Assembly (NCBI GenBank): GCA_964521625.1
Contig: CAZFSM010000002.1
Location: 161,679 to 225,678 of the forward strand
Direction: 5' to 3'
DNA length: 64,000 nt
Origin: UBA1444 sp964521625
Lineage (GTDB): Bacteria > Bacillota > Negativicutes > UBA1444
Part shown: positions 41,756 through 50,425 of the stretch, one piece after another
Layout of the letters: each line of letters begins with the position of its first letter
Numbering within the stretch: position 1 is the stretch's first letter
Notes under the pieces: generated by a model
What the model saw: only the letters and a program-made list of their open reading frames with translations
Told to the model about the DNA's origin: nothing
Databases searched by the model: none
Program-made: the position numbers and the translations under genes

Positions 41756-42142
41756 ATGACAGACAATCGAGTGTATTTCAGCAATCAACCGATTCAACCT
41801 GTTTCGTCTTCGCCCAAACAAACCCAGTCGGCAGGGATGCTGAACTTGACGGGCGGATTTGATCAAATCCTCAATCAGACAATCGGTGGTGTGAAATTTT
41901 CCCAGCATGCGACACAACGCTTGCAGACACGTAACATTAATTTAAACCCTACACAAATGAATCAATTGAAAAATGCCGTAGACAAAGCGGCGCAAAAGGG
42001 AGCAAGGGAATCGTTGATTTTGATGAACAACGATTTGGCACTTGTAGTGAGTGTGACCAACAGGACGGTCATCACGGCCATGGATGGCTCCAGTATCAGG
42101 GACAATGTATTTACAAACATTGACAGCGCCGTGATCGTATAG
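41756..42142 (+). CDS. Conserved flagellar operon protein (TIGR02530 type)
   Basis: 128-residue protein of unknown function found between flgD and flgE in Bacillota. Conserved C-terminal part: VKFSQHATQRLQTRNI and NDLALVVSVTNRTVITAMDG; the N-terminal 35 residues are polar and Gln/Ser/Pro rich. It has no signal peptide or membrane segment. ATG 41756 has GGAGGG upstream. The stop is the first base of a structured region before flgE. Confidence 0.85.
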   Translation: MTDNRVYFSNQPIQPVSSSPKQTQSAGMLNLTGGFDQILNQTIGGVKFSQHATQRLQTRNINLNPTQMNQLKNAVDKAAQKGARESLILMNNDLALVVSVTNRTVITAMDGSSIRDNVFTNIDSAVIV

Positions 42143-42192
42143 GACTGGACCTCTCGAGGGAGTCCCCGGTTGCCGAAGGATTGAAGCAACCG
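42142..42192 (+). other. Tandem stem-loops in the flgE leader
   Basis: Hairpin 1: GGACT (42142-42146) with AGTCC (42161-42165). Hairpin 2: CGGTTGC (42167-42173) with GCAACCG (42186-42192), its 12-base loop containing AAGGAT, the core of CsrA sites. The region to the flgE start (42242) has no gene. A regulatory role is inference. Confidence 0.5.
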
Positions 42193-42241
42193 CACGACGC
42201 ATGATTCAGGGCCATTTATTTAAGAGGGAGGTCGTTTCACT

Positions 42242-44584
42242 ATGATGCGTTCAATGTTCTCCGGCGTGGCCGGTCTGCGTAATCATCAGACAGCTATGGA
42301 CACAATCGGCGCGAATATCGCGAACGTCAATACTCCAGGCTATAAGGGAAGCCGCGCGAATTTTTCCGATGTAATCAGCCAGACGATGCAAGGGGCTGCT
42401 TCGGCAACCGGTACCCGCGGCGGAACCAATCCAATCCAAGTTGGCCTTGGCATGGGGCTGGCAGCAATTGACACAATAATGACTAGCGGCAGTTATCAAC
42501 CGACAGGCAAACAAACTGACCTGGCAATTCAAAATCAAGGCTTTTTCATCGTTTCCGACGGGCTTAACCAATACTATACCCGCGCTGGCAACTTTGATTT
42601 TGACGGAACCGGCAACTATGTCGTGCCGGGAACCGGTCTGAAAGTCATGGGTTGGTTGGGTGTAAACGGAGTGGTTGATACTAGCGGACAGGTCACAGGA
42701 ATTACGATTCCTTCGGGAATTACCCTGCCAGCTGTAGCGACGTCTTCAATGACATTCATCAACAATTTGTCTGGTACCGATAAACCTGGATCGTCAGCCC
42801 AAACCTCAAAAGAAATATACGATTCGCTGGGCCGGGTTCAGACTTTGCAACAAAAATTCATTAAAACAGATGATTTGACCCGGACTTGGTTGACTAAAGC
42901 CAGCTTATCCGATTCGACAATCGGTGTGTCCAACCCGTTGACAGAAATCACTTTCGATTCAGCCGGTAAAGTGAATACAGTGAAGCAAGTTGTGTTGCAT
43001 GCAGTGCCTAGCAATAGTTTGCAACTTGCCGACGGCTTGAAATTGAATGGGACGTTGGCTAGTTTGAGTACTCTGACAGGGGTGACTCTCTACGATGCGG
43101 CCGGTGCTGCCCAGACCTACGACATCGCCTTTACTAATACCGTTGCCAACTCCACATGGACCTATGCAATTACCGATGCATTAGGCGCTACGGTTCAAAC
43201 TGGCACAGCCAATTGGGGGGGGGCTTCTCCGTATACATTTACGACAACAGCGGGAGGAACACTGCCTACATTGACTTTATCTAACTCGATCGGTACAGCT
43301 CCGGCAGCGTTGCCGGCCAATGTTCACATTTCGGTTGCTTCAGCCGGTTTGCCGCAGAGCAACATTCGGTTTGCGTCTGGTATGCAGCTGGATTCCACTG
43401 TTGGCAATTCACATGATGTAGGCTTTACTCTTTATGATGTGGATGGGCAGGCACACAATTACAATATGCGTATCACAACAGCTGCCGGGCCCGTATATTC
43501 CTACAATATTTATGACGCTGCTGATACGACCTTTTCCACCTCGCTTGGCGCTGGTACAATTACCCATTCTGGAGTTGCCGGCGCTCCAAACTACTTTGCT
43601 CCGACAACGGCGTTTGATCCATGGGGTACAGGTGGAATAACGCCCATCAGCGTTAATGGGGTTATTCCTGCGGCCGGTTCTTTTGTTGGGTCTGTTGCTA
43701 CTATTCTCCCTGGTACGTCGAATATCTCGATTCCGACACTCCAGATGGATAACACGACCGGTTCGGTTCATCAGTCGTATTATACAGTATTCGACAATGC
43801 TCTTACTCCCCATGTACTTAAAATGGAGTTTACCCAAACCGCTGACAACAACTGGTCTTACAAGCTTAGCGAAGCTGGGGTGACCAACGCAACTTCATTG
43901 CTCTCCGGTACAGTAAAATGGGATACAACGTTAGTGCCTCCCTCGTACGTTTATACTCCTGCATTTAACAATAGCACCTTTGATGTTGGAACTGGCGCAG
44001 CCAAGACAACGGTTACGCTTGGTAATCCGACAACTGGTGTTGCGCCGGTTGGCACAGCGTTTATTGCTGCCTGTAATCCGACTTATGGTACTGCTGCAAC
44101 TGTCAGCCCGGTAACATTTACGGCGCCAGGTGCAACACAATCGACCGTTACTATGGATGTCAGTGCGATAACCCAGTTCGGAGGCGCGACCACGGTTCAG
44201 GCATCAAGCCAGAACGGCAATGCTTCTGGTGCATTAGACACCGTGTCTATCGACACCAGCGGGATGGTCGTTGGTAAATTCAGCAACGGAAAAACTCTGA
44301 ATCTGGCTCGGGTTGCATTGGCGGTATTTACCAACGCAGGCGGTCTGACAAGGGTCGGTGATACATTGTTTGCATCGTCCAACAACTCGGGCGATCCAGC
44401 TATCGGCACCAGCGGCACCGGCGGTCGTGGCACAATGACTCCTGGCTCGCTGGAAATGTCCAATATCGATCTGGCTGACCAGTTCAGCAAAATGATTATT
44501 ACGCAGCGTGGTTTCCAGGCCAACTCCAAAATTATTACTACATCCGATACCATGCTGGAAGAACTCGTCAACCTGAAACGTTAA
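42242..44584 (+). CDS. flgE: FlgE, flagellar hook protein (large, with repeated central modules)
   Basis: Hook subunit of 780 residues, against about 260 in B. subtilis and about 400 in Salmonella. N-terminal rod-type motif MMRSMFSGVAGLRNHQ and ANIANVNTPGYKGSRAN, then DLAIQNQGFFIV, and C-terminal MSNIDLADQFSKMIITQRGFQANSKIITTSD (quoted in part: QRGFQANSKIITTSD) are intact. The central region has one canonical D2 domain (about 168-255) and three more modules of similar pattern (about 260-360, 373-480, 494-600), each with a 'YD..G..h.y.m.F' strand pattern and a W-x-Y. A G9 run at 43215-43223 encodes Trp325-Gly-Gly. GAGGGAGG precedes ATG 42242. Confidence 0.95.
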   Translation: MMRSMFSGVAGLRNHQTAMDTIGANIANVNTPGYKGSRANFSDVISQTMQGAASATGTRGGTNPIQVGLGMGLAAIDTIMTSGSYQPTGKQTDLAIQNQGFFIVSDGLNQYYTRAGNFDFDGTGNYVVPGTGLKVMGWLGVNGVVDTSGQVTGITIPSGITLPAVATSSMTFINNLSGTDKPGSSAQTSKEIYDSLGRVQTLQQKFIKTDDLTRTWLTKASLSDSTIGVSNPLTEITFDSAGKVNTVKQVVLHAVPSNSLQLADGLKLNGTLASLSTLTGVTLYDAAGAAQTYDIAFTNTVANSTWTYAITDALGATVQTGTANWGGASPYTFTTTAGGTLPTLTLSNSIGTAPAALPANVHISVASAGLPQSNIRFASGMQLDSTVGNSHDVGFTLYDVDGQAHNYNMRITTAAGPVYSYNIYDAADTTFSTSLGAGTITHSGVAGAPNYFAPTTAFDPWGTGGITPISVNGVIPAAGSFVGSVATILPGTSNISIPTLQMDNTTGSVHQSYYTVFDNALTPHVLKMEFTQTADNNWSYKLSEAGVTNATSLLSGTVKWDTTLVPPSYVYTPAFNNSTFDVGTGAAKTTVTLGNPTTGVAPVGTAFIAACNPTYGTAATVSPVTFTAPGATQSTVTMDVSAITQFGGATTVQASSQNGNASGALDTVSIDTSGMVVGKFSNGKTLNLARVALAVFTNAGGLTRVGDTLFASSNNSGDPAIGTSGTGGRGTMTPGSLEMSNIDLADQFSKMIITQRGFQANSKIITTSDTMLEELVNLKR
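43215..43223 (+). repeat. G9 homopolymer in the flgE coding sequence
   Basis: Nine consecutive G residues spanning codons 325-328. Loss or gain of one G would shift the frame in the middle of the hook protein. Currently in frame. Confidence 0.85.
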
Positions 44585-44595
44585 TCCTAAACCAT

Positions 44596-44628
44596 CCCCT
44601 CCGGAGAAATGAACTTTCTCCGGAGGGG
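44596..44628 (+). other. Perfect 14-bp hairpin after flgE
   Basis: 44596-44609 and 44615-44628 are exactly complementary with a TGAAC loop; no T-tract follows. It sits 12 bases after the stop of a gene whose product is needed in high copy and before flbD, which suggests mRNA 3'-end protection rather than full termination. Confidence 0.75.
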
Positions 44629-44655
44629 CATTGATTCCGAAGGGGGAGATGTGCG

Positions 44656-44853
44656 ATGATAAAATTGACTAAATTTAAAACCAAAGATCATGAGTTTGTT
44701 TTAAATGCTGATTTGATTGAAACGGTCGACGAGACGCCTGACACAGTGATAACACTGATGAATGGAAACAAGGTGTTGGTGGAAGAAAGCATGGACGATA
44801 TTATCCGTTTGGTCATTGAATATCGGCGTGAAATCAGTCGTTTTGGCCGTTAA
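44656..44853 (+). CDS. FlbD/SwrD family flagellar protein
   Basis: 65-residue protein of the FlbD (SwrD) family. The pattern MIKLTKFKTKDHEFVLNADL with ETPDTVITLMNGNKVLVEES is conserved. SwrD of B. subtilis raises stator-generated power for swarming. ATG 44656 has GGGGGAGATG upstream. Between flgE and fliL as in many clostridia. Confidence 0.93.
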   Translation: MIKLTKFKTKDHEFVLNADLIETVDETPDTVITLMNGNKVLVEESMDDIIRLVIEYRREISRFGR

Positions 44854-44888
44854 ATTGCTTGAGCGTTACTACCAGGGAGGGATGAATC

Positions 44889-45374
44889 ATGGCCGATGAA
44901 GTAGTCGAAGAGAAAGCGGCGTCAACCAAAAAACCGATTTTTATTTATGTTGCAGTTGGGCTTGTACTGGTTCTGGCATTAGCTGGTGGAACCGCTTATT
45001 ATGTTGTGACCAATTTTATGGGGGCAGGAAAGGCAGCTGCGCCGCGCGAACCAGGGGTATTGATGAAACTGGGGGATCCCAAGGAAGGTTTTATTGTAAA
45101 TATCGGGACAACGACCAGTGGACGTTACCTTAAAATCGGCGTAATATTGGAATTGAGACCGGATAAGAATGCAAAACCGGCAGGGAAAACGCTGTCGCCT
45201 GAGGAAATAAGAATACAAGATGCGGTGTTGCATGTTTTGCGGTCGCAAGGTATATCTGACTATGATCCGCAGAAGCAGGAACGACTGAAAGACCTGATCA
45301 AACAGGAAGTTAATCGGGTAGTCGGACGTGATGCCGTAATGGAAGTATATATTACCAATATTTTGTTGCAGTGA
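44889..45374 (+). CDS. fliL: FliL, stator-associated basal body protein
   Basis: Single-pass membrane protein that supports stator function. 161 residues: cytoplasmic N-terminus, one helix (about 17-40), then a periplasmic/external domain with FIVNIGTTTSGRYLKIGVILEL and the C-terminal VVGRDAVMEVYITNILLQ characteristic of FliL. GGGAGGGATG just upstream of ATG 44889. It precedes fliM by 43 bases. Confidence 0.95.
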   Translation: MADEVVEEKAASTKKPIFIYVAVGLVLVLALAGGTAYYVVTNFMGAGKAAAPREPGVLMKLGDPKEGFIVNIGTTTSGRYLKIGVILELRPDKNAKPAGKTLSPEEIRIQDAVLHVLRSQGISDYDPQKQERLKDLIKQEVNRVVGRDAVMEVYITNILLQ

Positions 45375-45417
45375 TGGTTTTGCGTTGAAAAGTCGTTTTA
45401 CAAGGTGGTGATTTCAG

Positions 45418-46416
45418 TTGGCTGATGTTCTTTCCCAAAATGAGATAGACGAACTATTGTCGGCGATTTCCACCGGCGTAGTCAATGCCGAGAGTATTAA
45501 GCAGGAACAGAAACAGAGAAAAATCAAGTTATATGACTTTAAACGGCCTGACAAATTTTCCAAAGACCAAATTCGGACACTATATATGTTGCATGAGAAC
45601 TTTGCCAGACTGTTAAACACTTATTTGTCGGCTCATCTTCGTACCATGGTTCAAGTCAGCGTGGCCTCGGTTGACCAATTGACGTATGAAGAGTTTATCC
45701 GCTCGATGCCAAATCCCAGTGTGATTAGTATTTTTGAGATGCGCCCACTGTCGGGAAATGCATTGATGGAAATTAATCCTGCCATTGTTTTTTCGATTAT
45801 CGACCGTTTATTTGGCGGGGTTGGCACACCGCCGGCCAAATCGAGAGAATTGACAGACATTGAACAATCAATCGTGGCCCGGATAGTGAATAAAGCTTTG
45901 GAGTCGCTTGCCGAGGCGTGGCGCCAGGTCGTCAGTGTCGAACCGAGATTGGAAGTCATTGAAAGTAACCCGCAATTTACCCAGATTGTTCCCCCAAATG
46001 ATATGGTTGTTATCATTACGTTGCAAACCCGTATCGCACAAACAGAGGGCTTTATCAATCTTTGCATTCCCTATCTGGTATTGGAACCCATCATGCCGAA
46101 ACTGACAACTTCTTTCTGGGTGGCGTCTTCCATTGCCCGGGCCGGATCGAAAACCAATGTGGCGCAAATGCAAAAAAAACTCGAACGTACATTGATTCCG
46201 TTAACGGTAGAGCTGGGAAAAATAAATGTTACGGTAGCTGAAATGTTGGACTTAACCATAGGGGATGTCGTTCGGCTTGATGCTAGAGTCAATGAAGAAT
46301 TGCCTGTAATCATTGGACAACATCAAAAATTCAAATGCAAACCGGGGAGTTCCAACAATCGTATTGCTGTTCAGATTACCCAGGTTGTAGCAGATGAGGA
46401 GGATGGACATGAGTGA
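45418..46416 (+). CDS. fliM: FliM, flagellar motor switch protein
   Basis: C-ring subunit that binds CheY-P and switches rotation. 332 residues: N-terminal CheY-binding motif VLSQNEIDELLSAI, FliG-binding middle domain (YEEFIRSMPNPSVISIF, quoted in part) and a SpoA-like C-terminal domain (VTVAEMLDLTIGDVVRLD). Start is TTG 45418 with AAGGTGGTGA upstream. Overlaps fliY by 8 bases. Confidence 0.97.
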   Translation: MADVLSQNEIDELLSAISTGVVNAESIKQEQKQRKIKLYDFKRPDKFSKDQIRTLYMLHENFARLLNTYLSAHLRTMVQVSVASVDQLTYEEFIRSMPNPSVISIFEMRPLSGNALMEINPAIVFSIIDRLFGGVGTPPAKSRELTDIEQSIVARIVNKALESLAEAWRQVVSVEPRLEVIESNPQFTQIVPPNDMVVIITLQTRIAQTEGFINLCIPYLVLEPIMPKLTTSFWVASSIARAGSKTNVAQMQKKLERTLIPLTVELGKINVTVAEMLDLTIGDVVRLDARVNEELPVIIGQHQKFKCKPGSSNNRIAVQITQVVADEEDGHE

Positions 46417-47554
46417 TAGTTTTTTGTCTCAAGATGAAATAGATGCGTTGTTGCGCAATGAGTCCCCGGCGGCAGCGCCGGCTGCATCGTCGAAAGCAAG
46501 CGCATTATCTGATGTTGAAATTGACGCCTTGGGTGAAATCGGCAATATTTCCATGGGAAGTGCGGCTACAACGATGTCGGTTTTGTTGTCCCGTAAGGTT
46601 GAGATAACAACGCCGCGGGTATCTATTATGTTAATAAACGATATGCGCAAAGATTACCCGATGCCCTATATCATCGTGGAGGTTCGCTTTACTGAAGGGA
46701 TCAATGGGACTAATCTGCTGGCGATGAAAGAAACCGATGCCGCGATTATCGCTGATCTGATGATGGGCAATGATGGTTCAAATCCGCCTATAGGGATGAA
46801 TGAACTTTATATGAGCGCGGTTGCCGAAGCGATGAACCAAATGATGGGGGCGACAGCTACTTCGCTGTCGAGCATCTTTAAAAGTCGTGTTGATTTGGCG
46901 CCGCCTAAAGTACGGTTGATTGATTTGGCAGGAAATGATAATATTACAGATAGCGTAACCGATAGTGAAGATTTGGTTCGGATTGCCTTTCGCATGGTGG
47001 TCGAAGATTTGATTGACAGTGAAATCATGTTGATCTTACCTCTGAAGATTGCCCGCGACATGGTTGACGGTCTGCTTCACTCCTCGGCGCCAGCGCCGGC
47101 GCAACAAATGCCTAAACCGGCAGCTGCGCCCGCACCTGTTGCGGCAGCGCCGCCAGTACAGCAACAATCATCCTATATACCCCAGCAGCAACAAGCCCCG
47201 CAACGCGGACCCTCAGCTGTTGTGCCTGAACAAAACGTGATTGTGCAACCTGCGCAGTTTGCGCCGTTGAAACAGAACATTATGAATGTATCTGATTCAA
47301 ATATCGGCATGATTATGGATGTTCCGCTGCAAGTCACCGTAGAGTTGGGGCGAACTCGTAAGTTGATCCGAGAAATTCTCGATTTAGCTCCCGGGTCAGT
47401 GGTTGAGCTGGATAAACTGGCTGGCGAACCAGTCGATATCCTGGTTAATGGAAAAATAGTTGCCAAAGGGGAAGTGGTCGTTATTGACGAGAATTTTGGC
47501 GTTCGTATCACGGGGATTGTCAGCATGCAGGAAAGAGCGAGTACGTTGCAGTAA
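46409..47554 (+). CDS. fliY: FliY, motor switch protein / CheY-P phosphatase
   Basis: Bacillota-type FliN fused to a CheC-like phosphatase. 381 residues: N-terminal SQDEIDALL CheY-P-binding motif, two CheC active-site repeats (first D-x3-E-x2-N in DALGEIGN, second S-x3-E-x2-N in SAVAEAMN), a Pro/Gln/Ala-rich linker (about 225-280), and the FliN/SpoA domain (VPLQVTVELGRTRKLIREIL, quoted at 20). Both phosphatase sites look active. ATG 46409 has GAGGAGG 6 bases upstream; the ATG at 46403 is too close. Confidence 0.97.
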   Translation: MSDSFLSQDEIDALLRNESPAAAPAASSKASALSDVEIDALGEIGNISMGSAATTMSVLLSRKVEITTPRVSIMLINDMRKDYPMPYIIVEVRFTEGINGTNLLAMKETDAAIIADLMMGNDGSNPPIGMNELYMSAVAEAMNQMMGATATSLSSIFKSRVDLAPPKVRLIDLAGNDNITDSVTDSEDLVRIAFRMVVEDLIDSEIMLILPLKIARDMVDGLLHSSAPAPAQQMPKPAAAPAPVAAAPPVQQQSSYIPQQQQAPQRGPSAVVPEQNVIVQPAQFAPLKQNIMNVSDSNIGMIMDVPLQVTVELGRTRKLIREILDLAPGSVVELDKLAGEPVDILVNGKIVAKGEVVVIDENFGVRITGIVSMQERASTLQ

Positions 47555-47597
47555 ATATACATTGATCGTTTCAACGAAGTAAGGAAGGGGATTGCTG

Positions 47598-47960
47598 ATG
47601 GGATTGCGAGTCTTGGTAGTTGATGACGCGGCATTCATGCGGATGATGATCAAGGATATTCTGTCCAAGAACGGTTTTGAGGTTGTTGGCGAAGGCGCCA
47701 ATGGATTGCAGGCAGTGGAAAAGTACAAGGAACTCAAGCCTGATTTGACAACCATGGACATTACCATGCCGGAAATGGACGGAATCAGTGCGGTGAAAGA
47801 GATCAAAAAATTTGACCCACAGGCGAAAATCATCATGTGCAGCGCGATGGGACAACAAGCTATGGTTATTGAATCAATCCAGTCCGGGGCACGTGATTTC
47901 ATCGTCAAACCATTCCAGCCGGATCGGGTATTGGAAGCAATTCGCAAGGCCGTTGGATAA
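47598..47960 (+). CDS. cheY: CheY, chemotaxis response regulator
   Basis: Single-domain receiver, 120 residues, phosphorylated by CheA and acting on FliM/FliY. Acidic pocket VVDDAAFMR, phospho-acceptor Asp54 in TTMDITMPEMDG, switch Ser in MCSAMGQ and Lys in FIVKPF. ATG 47598 has AGGAAGGGG 8 bases upstream. Directly abuts fliO. Confidence 0.97.
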   Translation: MGLRVLVVDDAAFMRMMIKDILSKNGFEVVGEGANGLQAVEKYKELKPDLTTMDITMPEMDGISAVKEIKKFDPQAKIIMCSAMGQQAMVIESIQSGARDFIVKPFQPDRVLEAIRKAVG

Positions 47961-48542
47961 ATGATACGGGGGTTGTCGGGGCAGCATAGGGTTGCTTGCG
48001 CTATCCTGTTTCTTGTCCTATTCGGCTTTTCCGGGTTGTCAATGGCGGCTGAAACGCCGTCGTCCCCCAATGCGACGCCAGGATATCTTCAGTATCAGGA
48101 ACCGGCCAAGGCGACGGCGGGATCAACCGTAGGAACCCTGGCCTATGTGTTATCATTGGTTGTTTTATTTATTGGCGTGATTGTGTTGGCGTATCTGACA
48201 TCGCGGTTTATTGCCGCAAAAATGGGAGGAATTGGTCAAAGCGCCGGTTCCTCAATTCATATGACACTTGCATTGGGACCGAATCGCAATATTCATCTTG
48301 TGGAGATGGCGGGGCGGTTTTTTGTCGTAGGTGCGACGGAACAATCCATCCAGATGTTGTTTGAAATTGACTCGCCGGAACAAATTGAGACGATCCGCAA
48401 TACCGCAAAAACAACTACACAAAGCTTTGAAGCGGCATTAGGATCGCAGATTTTGGCATTGAAGCAAATCCGTGAACGATTTCCGACGGTGTTTCCACCA
48501 ACGGGAAGTTCCGGGCGAAATGATGATCATGAGAAGAGGTAA
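47961..48542 (+). CDS. fliO: FliO (FliZ-type), export gate assembly protein
   Basis: Helps assemble the FliP ring. 193 residues: an N-terminal signal-like hydrophobic segment (11-30), a second membrane helix (about 62-84), and a conserved cytoplasmic domain (SIHMTLALGPNRNIHLVEMA, FFVVGATEQSIQMLFEI). The ATG immediately follows the cheY stop, so translation is probably coupled. Overlap-free 1-base gap to fliP. Confidence 0.9.
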   Translation: MIRGLSGQHRVACAILFLVLFGFSGLSMAAETPSSPNATPGYLQYQEPAKATAGSTVGTLAYVLSLVVLFIGVIVLAYLTSRFIAAKMGGIGQSAGSSIHMTLALGPNRNIHLVEMAGRFFVVGATEQSIQMLFEIDSPEQIETIRNTAKTTTQSFEAALGSQILALKQIRERFPTVFPPTGSSGRNDDHEKR

Positions 48543-48543
48543 G

Positions 48544-49332
48544 ATGGAGTTGCCTGACGCCAAGAATATCCAGCGACCAATATGGCGAAAAGGCTTGCTA
48601 ATAGGCGTATTGCTGATTTTGCTGAGTTCCATCGCAGTTGATGCGGCGCCGCTTATTCCAGTTCCTAACTTAAATATTGGCATTCAGCCGGCAAGCAAAC
48701 CGCAAGATGTTGCATTAAGCCTGCAAATCCTGTTAATGTTGACCGTGCTCTCCCTGGCGCCGTCTATAATCATTATGATGACGGCGTTTACGCGCATTAT
48801 AGTAGTATTGTCCTTTCTGCGCAGCGCGCTGGCAACGCAGCAGATGCCCCCTAATCAGGTTGTTGTCGGATTGGCGTTGTTTCTGACTTTTTTCACTATG
48901 TCGCCATATTTCGAACAGGTCTATAAAAATGCTTGGCAGCCATTTCTGGCAGGAACCATCTCGCAAGAAGTCGCGACCACCGAGGCATTGAAGCCGATGC
49001 GGGAATTCATGTTCAAGCAGGCGCGTGAGAACGACGTCGCTTTGTTTGTCAATCTTATGGATGGCCCACGACCAACCTCGCAAAACGATGTGCCAACAAC
49101 CGTGCTTATTCCGGCCTTTATCATCAGCGAACTCAAAACAGCATTTCAGATAGGTTTTTTGATTTATATTCCCTTTATTGTTGTTGATATGGTGGTGGCA
49201 TCCACGTTGATGTCCATGGGCATGATGATGGTGCCGCCGGTCATGATCTCGCTACCGTTCAAGATATTGTTGTTTATCTTGGTTGACGGCTGGCATCTGG
49301 TTATTCGGTCATTATTGATGACATTCAATTAG
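48544..49332 (+). CDS. fliP: FliP, flagellar export gate protein
   Basis: Core pore subunit of the type III gate. 262 residues with a cleavable-looking signal (about 16-37, LLSSIAVDAA) and four main helices; LAPSIIIMMTAFTRIIVVLSFLR (quoted in part: MMTAFTRIIVVLSFLR) and ELKTAFQIGFLIYIPFIVVD are diagnostic. ATG 48544 has AGAGGT formed by the end of fliO. Upstream in-frame ATGs lie within fliO. Confidence 0.96.
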   Translation: MELPDAKNIQRPIWRKGLLIGVLLILLSSIAVDAAPLIPVPNLNIGIQPASKPQDVALSLQILLMLTVLSLAPSIIIMMTAFTRIIVVLSFLRSALATQQMPPNQVVVGLALFLTFFTMSPYFEQVYKNAWQPFLAGTISQEVATTEALKPMREFMFKQARENDVALFVNLMDGPRPTSQNDVPTTVLIPAFIISELKTAFQIGFLIYIPFIVVDMVVASTLMSMGMMMVPPVMISLPFKILLFILVDGWHLVIRSLLMTFN

Positions 49333-49350
49333 AAAGGGAGGCAACGCAGC

Positions 49351-49620
49351 GTGTCGCAGGATATTGCAATCCAGCTGGGGCGAGAAGCTTTGTTTATGGT
49401 AATGCTTGTATCTGCACCGATGCTGGGTCTCGGACTCATTGTCGGCGTTGCTGTAAGCATCTTTCAGGCTACAACCCAGATTCAGGAACAGACGCTGGTC
49501 TTTGTTCCCAAAATCGTCGCCACGTTTGTGGCGATTCTTATCTTTGGACCCTGGATTTTGGGCATGATTGTCGATTATACCCGCGAATTATTCCTTTCTT
49601 TCAACAGCGTGATTCGCTAG
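49351..49620 (+). CDS. fliQ: FliQ, flagellar export gate protein
   Basis: 89-residue gate subunit with two helices (about 15-40 and 53-78). SAPMLGLGLIVGVAVSIFQA and TTQIQEQTLVFVPKI are the family signature. Start GTG 49351 with AGGGAGG upstream. Confidence 0.97.
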   Translation: MSQDIAIQLGREALFMVMLVSAPMLGLGLIVGVAVSIFQATTQIQEQTLVFVPKIVATFVAILIFGPWILGMIVDYTRELFLSFNSVIR

Positions 49621-49633
49621 AAACGGGGACGGT

Positions 49634-50425
49634 GTGGATTTTTCGGCTTCGCTTGCCAATCAATTTTTACAATTTTTGTTGGTCTTTGCCAGGGTGACAG
49701 GAGCGATGACTACTGCACCGGTTTTTGGCAGTAAAGTGATCCCGGTCTATGTGCGGGTTGGGTTGGCGTTGCTACTTTCACTGTTACTCATTCCAATGTC
49801 AAAATGGGATGTAGGTCGGCAACCTGGATCGTTGTTGATGCTTGCCTGGTGGGTTTTGATTGAACTAACCTATGGTTTGGCAGCCGGATATGTTGCCGCA
49901 CTGTTTTTTCAGGCGGTGCAGATGGCAGGCCAGTTAATTGATATGCAAGTCGGGTTTGGTATGATCAATGTATTTGATCCACAGTATGGGCAGCAAGTTC
50001 CTTTGGTTGGCAATTTTAAGTTTTTGATTGCTTTGGTTGTGTTTCTGGCATTACAAGGACATCATGTAATCATTACAGCCCTTGCAGATAATTTCCGCTC
50101 GGTTCCGCTGGGGGTTCCGCTGCATTTGGAAAATGCAGCAGCCCTGATGGTGGATGCTGTAGCGAATATGTTTGTCTTGTCTTTGCGAATTGCTTTACCG
50201 GTGATGGGCACCGTCCTGATGACAGATGTTGCACTGGGGATTTTGGCTCGGATCATGCCACAAATGAATGTTTTCGTGGTCGGGATAACCGGGAAACTCG
50301 TGGTGGGCATGTTTATGATTTATTTGATTCTACCTTTTTATGTTTCGTTTTTGGAGGTCGGCTTTGAAGGAATTTTTCGGGATTTTTCGCGAATGCTTGA
50401 AATTCTTGCAAAAGAGGCCCAATAG
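49634..50425 (+). CDS. fliR: FliR, flagellar export gate protein
   Basis: 263-residue integral membrane gate subunit with about six helices. FLLVFARVTGAMTTAPVFGS near the N-terminus and AGQLIDMQVGFGMINVFDPQ (quoted at 20) in the middle are conserved. Start GTG 49634 with ACGGGGACGGT upstream. Its 3' end overlaps flhB by about 62 bases. Confidence 0.96.
   Translation: MDFSASLANQFLQFLLVFARVTGAMTTAPVFGSKVIPVYVRVGLALLLSLLLIPMSKWDVGRQPGSLLMLAWWVLIELTYGLAAGYVAALFFQAVQMAGQLIDMQVGFGMINVFDPQYGQQVPLVGNFKFLIALVVFLALQGHHVIITALADNFRSVPLGVPLHLENAAALMVDAVANMFVLSLRIALPVMGTVLMTDVALGILARIMPQMNVFVVGITGKLVVGMFMIYLILPFYVSFLEVGFEGIFRDFSRMLEILAKEAQ

Noticed and set aside
42142..42241. c-di-GMP riboswitch before flgE
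   Set aside because: The conserved GEMM motifs are missing; only two simple stems are present.
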